From Spirochaetales bacterium (lineage in GTDB: Bacteria; Spirochaetota; Spirochaetia; SZUA-6; DRHE01): DNA of 5,243 bases. Location: contig JAFGFV010000397.1 of assembly GCA_016930895.1 (NCBI GenBank), positions 1-5,243 on the forward strand, in the 5' to 3' direction. The stretch's first letter is position 1. Each line of letters begins with the position of its first letter. Under the pieces are notes generated by a model. The model made no database searches. It was given only the letters and a program-made list of their open reading frames with translations, and was not told the origin of the DNA. This document shows, in pieces, positions 1 through 4,632 of this stretch. A program made the position numbers and the translations under genes.

Positions 1-20
1 GATCAAGTTCATGCTGGCGG

Positions 21-87
21 CCGGGGACACGGGTGCAGGCCCGGGGACACGGGTGCAGGCCCGGGGACACGGGTGCAGGCCCGGGGA
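21..87. repeat. 20-bp perfect tandem repeat, 3 copies plus 7-bp stub
   Basis: The unit CCGGGGACACGGGTGCAGGC occurs three times without a mismatch at 21-40, 41-60 and 61-80. A fourth copy begins at 81 and diverges after CCGGGGA. Because 20 is not a multiple of 3, every copy shifts the reading frame, so the array does not encode a repeated peptide. All three forward frames close shortly after it (stops at 101-103, 118-120 and 132-134). It lies just upstream of the promoter candidate of the VOC gene. It could be a minisatellite-like expansion at the 3' end of, or just after, a gene that lies left of the window. The junction also forms CCGGG-GATT-CCCGG (81-94), a 5-bp stem without a T-tract. The repeat is directly visible; any function is unknown. 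Confidence 0.95.
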
Positions 88-92
88 TTCCC

Positions 93-121
93 GGAACAGC
101 TGAGGTGGGATATCATATAAC
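93..121 (+). promoter_or_regulatory. candidate sigma70-type promoter of the operon
   Basis: The interval 110-121 is a conspicuous AT-rich island in GC-rich surroundings. TATAAC (116-121) matches the -10 consensus at five of six positions. GGAACA (93-98) matches the last three bases of the -35 consensus, with a 17-bp spacer. Transcription would start near 128, leaving a short leader before the ATG at 149. An alternative -10, TATCAT (111-116), pairs with TTCCCG (88-93). TTCC-C-GGAA (88-96) is a short inverted repeat within the same region and might be an operator. The -35 is weak and no experimental support exists; the call rests on composition, spacing and position ahead of the first gene. Confidence 0.35.
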
Positions 122-148
122 AGATGAGTGTTGACGGGGTGATGCGGC

Positions 149-580
149 ATGCTCAAGGGGCTTGAACACGTAGGGCTGAGCGTTTCCAATCTCGAGCGCT
201 CCATCGCCTTCTACCAGGATCTGCTCGGCTTGAAGCTCCTCCGCGTACTCGAGTGCGGAGAAGAATCGCGGCTCGATGAGGTGGTCGCGATCCCTGGTTG
301 CGTTGCGCGGATCGCCCATCTTGAATCGGAGAAGGCCATGCTCGAGTTGTTCGAGTACGTCCAACCGCGGGGGGAACCCATTCCGGGCAGTCGGCGCAGG
401 CAGGCGGATCTGGGACACATTCACGCAGGCTTCACGTCGGACGATGTGCGAGGCGACTACGCCCGGCTCAAAGCGCGGGGTGTCGAGTTTCTCAGCGAGC
501 CGGTGGAGTTTCGTCCCGGCGTCTGGATCGTGTACTTCTACGGTCCGGACGGCGAGGTGGGCGAGCTGCGCCAGACGTGA
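149..580 (+). CDS. VOC family (glyoxalase/dioxygenase-fold) metalloprotein
   Basis: This 143-aa protein has the size and pattern of a two-module VOC (vicinal oxygen chelate) protein, the fold shared by glyoxalase I, methylmalonyl-CoA epimerase, extradiol dioxygenases and fosfomycin-resistance proteins. The first module opens with EHVGLSVSNLERSIAFY, the typical beta-strand and helix start. The four usual metal-ligand positions are filled: His7, Glu66 (in MLELFEY), His92 (in GHIHAGF) and Glu139 (in GELRQ), so it should bind a divalent metal. The ending FYGPDGEVGEL is the standard VOC C-terminal strand. Residues 73-87 form an Arg-rich, Pro/Gly-rich loop near the active site. ATG149 is chosen because the in-frame stop at 140-142 excludes longer starts; GGGG at 136-139 is a modest ribosome site. 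It appears to be the first gene of the operon, 28 bp before the SDR gene. The substrate cannot be read from the sequence; an epimerase, isomerase or lyase acting on a sugar-acid intermediate is an inference from context. Confidence 0.9.
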   Translation: MLKGLEHVGLSVSNLERSIAFYQDLLGLKLLRVLECGEESRLDEVVAIPGCVARIAHLESEKAMLELFEYVQPRGEPIPGSRRRQADLGHIHAGFTSDDVRGDYARLKARGVEFLSEPVEFRPGVWIVYFYGPDGEVGELRQT

Positions 581-608
581 GACCACAGAGAGGAGACGAG
601 TAGGGACC

Positions 609-1421
609 ATGGAGTTGGGATTGCGCGGAAAGGTGGCCGTCGTGACCGGAGGAGCTGGTGCCATCTGCAGCGCGGTTGCCCAGGGACTCGTGGCCGAAGG
701 TGCTGTGGTGTCGCTCTGGGACTTGAACCTCGAGGCGGCCCAGACCAAGGCTGCGGAGCTGTCGGCGATCTGCCCTCAGGCCAGTGCCTTTTCGTGCGAC
801 GTCCTGGACCGTGGCAGCGTCAAGGATGCCCTGCAGGCGACCCTCGATCGTCATGGGAGGGTGGATATCCTGATCAATGGAGCGGGCGGCAGCCGAAAAG
901 AAGCTACCACCTCGAAGGAGCTCTCGTTCTTCGACATCCCCGAGGAGGCTCTGGAGGCGGTGCTGCGGCTGAACTATCTGAGCGCCGTCCTGCCGTCCCA
1001 GGAGGTAGGGCGCGTCTTTGCCCGACAGGGTACGGGGACGATTCTCAACATCTCCAGCATTGCCGGCATTCGACCGCTGACCCGTTCGATATCCTATTCC
1101 AGCGGCAAAGCCGCGATCATCAACTTTACCCAGTGGCTGGCCGTGCACATGGCGCGGGACTACTCCCCCCAGATCCGGGTGAATGCCATTGCCCCCGGTT
1201 TCGTGCTCACCGAGCAGAACCGCTTCCTGCTCGTGGAACAGGACGGCGAACACATGACCGATCGAGGCAGGCAGGTCGTTGGGTTCGTTCCCATGAGCCG
1301 TCTCGGCACCCCGGAGGAGATGGTTGGCGCGGTGCTGTATCTCGTGTCCGAGCAGGCTCGCTTCGTGACCGGTGCGGTCCTTCCCGTGGACGGCGGCTAC
1401 AGCGCCTTCGGGGGAGTTTGA
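609..1421 (+). CDS. SDR oxidoreductase, D-mannonate oxidoreductase (fructuronate reductase)-like
   Basis: This 270-aa classical short-chain dehydrogenase is soluble and cytosolic. The NAD(P)-binding motif is TGGAGAIC (13-20), where the usual TGxxxGIG has Ala and Cys at the last two glycine positions; as I recall, the SDR-type mannonate oxidoreductases (YjmF/UxuB type) carry similar variants. Asp38 at the end of the second strand suggests NAD(H) rather than NADP(H). NGAGG (90-94) replaces NNAG. The catalytic set is complete: Asn122, Ser150, Tyr163 and Lys167 (YSSGK). The stretch around IRVNAIAPGF..TEQNRFLL and the VDGGYSAFGGV ending resemble that subgroup, which interconverts D-fructuronate and D-mannonate. 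ATG609 fits the family N terminus (ELGLRGKVAVVTGG); the frame stays open upstream to 276, but that part is a shadow of the VOC gene. The ribosome site is unclear: AGGAG at 591-595 is 13 nt away, AGGG at 602-605 very close. Family is secure; substrate is likely a mannonate-like acid but could be another polyol acid. Confidence 0.92.
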   Translation: MELGLRGKVAVVTGGAGAICSAVAQGLVAEGAVVSLWDLNLEAAQTKAAELSAICPQASAFSCDVLDRGSVKDALQATLDRHGRVDILINGAGGSRKEATTSKELSFFDIPEEALEAVLRLNYLSAVLPSQEVGRVFARQGTGTILNISSIAGIRPLTRSISYSSGKAAIINFTQWLAVHMARDYSPQIRVNAIAPGFVLTEQNRFLLVEQDGEHMTDRGRQVVGFVPMSRLGTPEEMVGAVLYLVSEQARFVTGAVLPVDGGYSAFGGV

Positions 1422-1472
1422 GATGCTCCTACGCGCGGGTTTGGCGGAGAGTCGGGCCGGAAATCGGCCGCA

Positions 1473-1480
1473 GGGAGAGG
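1473..1480 (+). promoter_or_regulatory. ribosome binding site deciding the GTG start at 1488
   Basis: GGGAGAGG ends 7 nt before GTG1488. Between the preceding gene's stop (1419-1421, same frame) and this GTG there is no other in-frame start codon, so the site and the frame together fix the start of the LarA-family gene. Confidence 0.75.
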
Positions 1481-1487
1481 GTACGCC

Positions 1488-2738
1488 GTGGTAAGCGAGG
1501 CCCAGGTACTCGAGCAGCTCAGCCGGCTGCACGCTCAAGCCGGCCTGGCCGGAGGGCGGATCCTGGTGATCATTCCGGACAATACCCGTTCTGCTCCCGT
1601 GGGACTGTTCTTTCGTCTCATGCACCGGGTCTTCGGCCCTAGCGCGGCCAGGCTGGATTTCCTGGTGGCCCTGGGCACGCACCCCCTGCTCGAGCAGGCG
1701 GAGAAGCTGAAACGGGTGGGGATCGGCGCGGAGGAGAAGGCGCAGGCCTACGGCGAGGTTCGGATCCACAATCATCGCTGGGACCTTCCGGAGACCTTCG
1801 AACGGATCGGGACGATCGAAGAGGCGGAGATGGAACAGCTCAGCGGCGGGATGCTGCGGGAGCGCTCGGAGGTTTGGATCAACCGCCTGATCTTCGACTA
1901 CGATCGCCTTCTCATTCTCGGGCCTGTGTTTCCCCATGAGATCGCCGGGTTCTCCGGTTCCGGCAAGTACCTGTTCCCGGGGATTTGCGGTCAGGATTTC
2001 ATCGACGTGACGCACTGGCTCGGGGCGCTGCGCACGAACCTGGAGACGATCGGGGTACGCGAAACCCCGGTACGCCACCTGATCGATCGGGCGACCCGCA
2101 TGGTGCCGGTACCCATCACGTGGCTGAACCTGGTGGTCGATGAGCAGGGGCTGCAAGGTCTGTTCATCGGCGAGGATCGCTCGGCCTGGGAGCAGGCGGT
2201 TGAGCTGTCGGCACGGCTGAACATCCGCTACGTAGCGCGCCCGTTCCGCCGGGTCCTGTCGATCCCGTCGGCCAAGTACGATGACCTCTGGACGGGGGCC
2301 AAGGCGTTCTACAAGCTGGAACCGGCGGTAGCCGACGGCGGCGAAGTGGTGATCTACGCCCCCCAGGTCAAGAGGATCTCCATCACCCACGATCGCATCC
2401 TGCACCAAGTAGGTTTCCACGTCAGGGACTACTTTCTGGCTCACATGGACCGATATCGGCAGTTCAGCAGGGCAGTGCTCGCGTACTCGAGCCTGGTCAA
2501 GGGAGCCGGAGAGTACCGCCAGGGGCGCGAGGAGCCGCGGGTCCGCGTGACGCTGGCCAGCGGCGTGGCACGCGAGGTATGCGAGCGGCTCAACATAGGC
2601 TACTTGGACCCGAGGGAAGTGTCTCCGGAGCAGTGGGAAGACCGGCGGGAGGAGGGAGTCGCGGTGATCCACAACGCCGGGGAGGTGCTCTACCTGCCCG
2701 AGCAGCAGCCGCGGAGCCCCAGGTCGGAACAGGAGTGA
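1488..2738 (+). CDS. larA: LarA-family nickel-pincer alpha-hydroxyacid racemase/epimerase
   Basis: This 416-aa protein is close to the usual length of LarA (about 425 aa). LarA-family enzymes use a nickel-pincer nucleotide cofactor to invert the alpha-carbon of hydroxyacids. Characterised members include lactate, malate and other hydroxyacid racemases and D-gluconate 2-epimerase. Signature residues are in place: DNTR (31-34), GTHP with His65, His150 and Lys160 in HEIAGFSGSGK (150-160), and His176. The spacings His150-Lys160 (10) and Lys160-His176 (16) equal those of His174, Lys184 (cofactor attachment) and His200 (nickel ligand) in Lactobacillus plantarum LarA. Lys272 (TGAK) aligns with Lys298, but the position of Gln295 appears to be Thr269, suggesting a different substrate pocket. 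The gene sits 66 bp after the mannonate-type SDR and 2 bp before the regulator, so all are probably one transcript. Cofactor synthesis genes larB, larC and larE are not in the window. I infer a larger sugar-acid-like substrate rather than lactate; the family is certain, the substrate is not. The symbol denotes the family only. Confidence 0.92.
   Translation: MVSEAQVLEQLSRLHAQAGLAGGRILVIIPDNTRSAPVGLFFRLMHRVFGPSAARLDFLVALGTHPLLEQAEKLKRVGIGAEEKAQAYGEVRIHNHRWDLPETFERIGTIEEAEMEQLSGGMLRERSEVWINRLIFDYDRLLILGPVFPHEIAGFSGSGKYLFPGICGQDFIDVTHWLGALRTNLETIGVRETPVRHLIDRATRMVPVPITWLNLVVDEQGLQGLFIGEDRSAWEQAVELSARLNIRYVARPFRRVLSIPSAKYDDLWTGAKAFYKLEPAVADGGEVVIYAPQVKRISITHDRILHQVGFHVRDYFLAHMDRYRQFSRAVLAYSSLVKGAGEYRQGREEPRVRVTLASGVAREVCERLNIGYLDPREVSPEQWEDRREEGVAVIHNAGEVLYLPEQQPRSPRSEQE
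2731..2735 (+). promoter_or_regulatory. ribosome binding site for the GntR gene, inside the end of the racemase gene
   Basis: AGGAG overlaps the last codons of the upstream gene and lies 5 nt before GTG2741. Another in-frame GTG at 2735 overlaps this site and the TGA stop, and ATG2753 has no good site, so GTG2741 is preferred. The arrangement implies translational coupling. Confidence 0.6.
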
Positions 2739-2740
2739 TC

Positions 2741-3484
2741 GTGACCGTTCAAATGGAGGGCCGACGGGAGCAGGATGCAAGGATCGACCTGCCGAATATC
2801 AGGCAGCCCAACCTCAAGACCCGGGTGCACGAAGTCCTGCTGAACCTGATCATCGAGGGACGGTACAAGACCCACGAAATGCTCCCGCCCGAAAGGATCC
2901 TCTGCGAGGAGTTGGGCGTGAGTCGGACCGTGGTGCGCGAGGCGATCAAGTCCCTGGAGACTCAAGGGGTCCTGAAGGTGATCCACGGGAAGGGCATCCA
3001 GGTCGTCCCGACCACGAGCAGCGAGATCTCGAGCGCGTTCATGCTGTACCTTCGGCGCCAGCAGCGGGAAGTCTCCCTCAAGGACCTGATGGTCGTCCGC
3101 TACGCCATCGAAACGGAGATCGCCGGGCAGGCGGCCCTGAATGCCGAGGCGGGGGAAATCGAGATGTTGCGGGGCCTGCTCGATCAGAGCGCACGTGAGC
3201 TGGAGGACAAGCCGGCATACATCGCTACCGATCTCGAATACCACCTCCACATGTCCTACGGGACCCACAACATCCTGCTGATCACCATCCTGGAGGCCCT
3301 GCTGATTCCCCTGCGCCGGAGCCTGACCGCGATGGGCTCCGTGCAGGACAACGAGCAGTCATACGGTGAGCATCGCAACATCTTCCGCTGCCTGGAGGCC
3401 CGCGACGCGGAAGGAGCGAAACGGATGATGGCCAAGCACCTGGGGCACGTCGAGAACTCCCTGCGGGCGCGCGGTGAGCTGTGA
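2741..3484 (+). CDS. GntR-family regulator, FadR/FCD subgroup
   Basis: This 247-aa transcription factor has two domains. The N-terminal winged helix (about residues 26-90) shows LPPER (48-52), ELGVSRTVVREAIKSLE (57-73) as the recognition region, and a wing around GKGIQVV (83-89). The C-terminal FCD effector domain (about 113-240) carries the metal-binding set Asp164 and His168 (DLEYH), His211 (EHRNIF) and His233, plus the RYAIE motif (120-124) typical of this subgroup. FCD regulators usually sense carboxylates and sugar acids through the bound metal and repress the adjacent operon until the ligand binds. The start is GTG2741, two bases after the racemase stop; ATG2753 would give 243 aa. Placement within the cluster suggests it controls these genes, possibly with operators upstream of 149 and in the 3485-3574 gap, although I found no convincing FadR-type TNGTNNNACNA palindrome in either. 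Confidence 0.93.
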   Translation: MTVQMEGRREQDARIDLPNIRQPNLKTRVHEVLLNLIIEGRYKTHEMLPPERILCEELGVSRTVVREAIKSLETQGVLKVIHGKGIQVVPTTSSEISSAFMLYLRRQQREVSLKDLMVVRYAIETEIAGQAALNAEAGEIEMLRGLLDQSARELEDKPAYIATDLEYHLHMSYGTHNILLITILEALLIPLRRSLTAMGSVQDNEQSYGEHRNIFRCLEARDAEGAKRMMAKHLGHVENSLRARGEL

Positions 3485-3574
3485 TGGCGAGCGCTGTCTG
3501 CCGCCTCAATGGGGCTGCAGCGGTTTCCAACTCGGAATACTCTGAATATCGTGACGGATGGAGGGCACTACACA
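3485..3574. other. 90-bp intergenic gap, possible internal promoter/operator region
   Basis: This is the largest gap inside the cluster and separates the regulator from the MBL-fold gene. It is locally richer in A+T than the genes around it (3535-3555). It contains GTT-TCC-AAC (3523-3531), a short inverted repeat; TTCC-N5-GGAA (3525-3537); and the near-duplicate hexamers GAATAC/GAATAT. No good -35/-10 pair with 16-18 bp spacing was found. The reading frame of the next gene stays open back to ATG3509, but that stretch lacks a ribosome site and family similarity. A second promoter is possible but weakly supported. Confidence 0.3.
3560..3565 (+). promoter_or_regulatory. ribosome binding site deciding the ATG start at 3575
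   Basis: GGAGGG lies 9 nt before ATG3575. The upstream in-frame ATG at 3509 has no comparable site, so the shorter protein is preferred. Confidence 0.75.
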
Positions 3575-4321
3575 ATGACTAGCGCGAAGGTAACCTGGCT
3601 TGGGCACGCGTCGATCCAGGTCGATGCAGGCGGGCAGACGATCCTTTTCGATCCCTGGATCGAGAAGAACCCGAAATGTCCCATCAAGCTGCAGGACATC
3701 CGGCAGGTGACGGCGGTGTGCGTGACCCACGGGCATGACGACCACATCGGGGATTCTCTGGCAATCGTGAAGCAGACCGGCGCCAAGCTGATCTGCAGCC
3801 CGGAAATCGGAATCTACGCCGACCACAAGGGGATTCGTTACGATGTGGATTCCTACCCCCTGAACATGAGCGGGAGCTGGGAGACCGACAAGTTCATCCT
3901 CACCATGGTCGTGGCGGATCATACCTCTGAGATCCTGGGCGAGGAGTTCCAGAGGGACGGCACCGTCATGCCCGGCTCCGGTGCCACCGGCTACGTGCTG
4001 CGGCTGACGGACGGACCGAGCATCTATTTCGCCGGAGACACAGGGGTGTTCGGCGACATGGCGCTGATTCGTGATCTGTATGCTCCGGACCTGGCGATCT
4101 GTCCGGTAGGCGGGAAATACAACATGGGATACAGGGAAGCTGCCTACGCTGCCTCCCTGATCCTGCCGCGGGTATTCATTCCGACGCACTACGGGACCTT
4201 CCCGAACCAGACGCTCGATCTCGAAGTTTTCGAGGCGGAGCTCAAGGTGCGCGCGCCGAAAGTCCGGCTGGTGGCACTGCAGCCCGGCCAGAGCTACGAA
4301 ATCGGAGGACTACAGGCATGA
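3575..4321 (+). CDS. MBL-fold metal-dependent hydrolase, UPF0173/UlaG-like
   Basis: This 248-aa metallo-beta-lactamase-fold protein opens with the compact VTWLGHAS strand and FDPW (25-28) typical of the UPF0173/UlaG-like branch. The dinuclear metal site is complete: His52, His54, Asp56 and His57 (THGHDDH), His116 (in ADHTSE), Asp155 (in FAGDTG) and His205 (in PTHYGTFP). PVGGKYNMG (177-185) matches the GDxxxMG-like segment of UPF0173 proteins. No signal peptide or membrane segment is seen, so it should be cytosolic. UlaG itself is L-ascorbate-6-phosphate lactonase, and other members are poorly characterised; in this sugar-acid-like setting a lactonase role is plausible but inferred. The start is ATG3575; starting at 3509 would add 22 residues unlike the family. 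Its stop overlaps the next start as ATGA, indicating coupling to the ABM protein. Phosphodiesterase or other hydrolase activity cannot be excluded. Confidence 0.9.
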   Translation: MTSAKVTWLGHASIQVDAGGQTILFDPWIEKNPKCPIKLQDIRQVTAVCVTHGHDDHIGDSLAIVKQTGAKLICSPEIGIYADHKGIRYDVDSYPLNMSGSWETDKFILTMVVADHTSEILGEEFQRDGTVMPGSGATGYVLRLTDGPSIYFAGDTGVFGDMALIRDLYAPDLAICPVGGKYNMGYREAAYAASLILPRVFIPTHYGTFPNQTLDLEVFEAELKVRAPKVRLVALQPGQSYEIGGLQA

Positions 4322-4620
4322 TCGAGCTGCACATATACCTTGAACCGCTGGCGGGCAAGGAAGCGGAGCTGGAGTCGTTGTTCCGCGATGCGTTCGTGCC
4401 AGCCATATCCGTGCAGGATGGATTCCGGAGGGTCGCCTTGCTGAAGGTGCGGGACGCTCTGCGGCAGTATCGGATCGAGCTCGCGTTCGACAACGAGGAT
4501 CTTCGCCTCAAGTGGGTCGCTTCGGCGGAGCACCAGGCGGCCTTCCCCCGTATCGCCGCACTGTGCCAGCAAATCACCTGGGCGGGGTTCGAGGTGGTGG
4601 CACAGCGCCTCGGCCCGTGA
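4318..4620 (+). CDS. ABM-domain small protein (antibiotic biosynthesis monooxygenase family)
   Basis: This 100-aa protein fits a stand-alone ABM domain, a dimeric alpha/beta-barrel (ferredoxin-like) fold. It opens with a beta-strand (IELHIYLEP), then GKEAELESLFRDAF as the first helix, GFRRVALL as a strand, YRIELAFDNEDLRLKWVAS with the characteristic aromatic/Trp position, and a final helix with AEHQAAFPRIAALC. Characterised relatives (for example YgiN-type quinol monooxygenase, ActVA-Orf6) are cofactor-free monooxygenases, but many family members have no known activity. The ATG overlaps the preceding stop (ATGA), and GGAGG at 4304-4308 lies 9 nt upstream, so it is probably made together with the MBL-fold hydrolase. 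The next gene starts 12 bp after its stop. A role as an isomerase or mutarotase-like helper is an alternative because the same fold serves such enzymes. Family assignment is fairly good; function is open. Confidence 0.85.
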   Translation: MIELHIYLEPLAGKEAELESLFRDAFVPAISVQDGFRRVALLKVRDALRQYRIELAFDNEDLRLKWVASAEHQAAFPRIAALCQQITWAGFEVVAQRLGP

Positions 4621-4632
4621 GGGAGAGGGATC

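Noticed and set aside
11..38. Similarity of the left edge to part of the terminal SDR (around 4710-4737, both start ATGCTGGCGG)
   Set aside because: The shared stretch is short, GC-rich and needs a gap; it is likely coincidence of common Leu-Ala-Gly codons rather than a duplicated fragment.
81..94. Hairpin CCGGG-GATT-CCCGG as a terminator
   Set aside because: There is no following T-tract and the stem is only 5 bp; it arises from the truncated repeat copy.
2..103. End of an upstream gene in frame 2 (reads IKFMLAAGD before the repeat)
   Set aside because: The first few codons look protein-like, but the frame runs through the tandem repeat, all three frames are open here, and too little is visible to call a gene.
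109..120. Shared ATATC element between the 110-120 region and the 3545-3550 gap as a common operator
   Set aside because: The same ATATC string also occurs inside coding regions near 865, 1089 and 2796, so it carries no specificity.
276..608. N-terminal extension of the first SDR into the VOC gene
   Set aside because: The extra residues are an off-frame reading of the VOC gene; the SDR family N terminus begins at ATG609.
794..1642. Plus-strand 282-codon frame overlapping the first SDR and the racemase start
   Set aside because: It runs out of frame through catalytic motifs of two real genes, and has no family similarity that I recognise.
492..2780. 762-codon open frame on the minus strand
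   Set aside because: It is antisense to the SDR and racemase genes, which have complete family motifs. Its translation is Arg/Pro/His-rich without recognisable domains, as expected for a GC-rich shadow frame.
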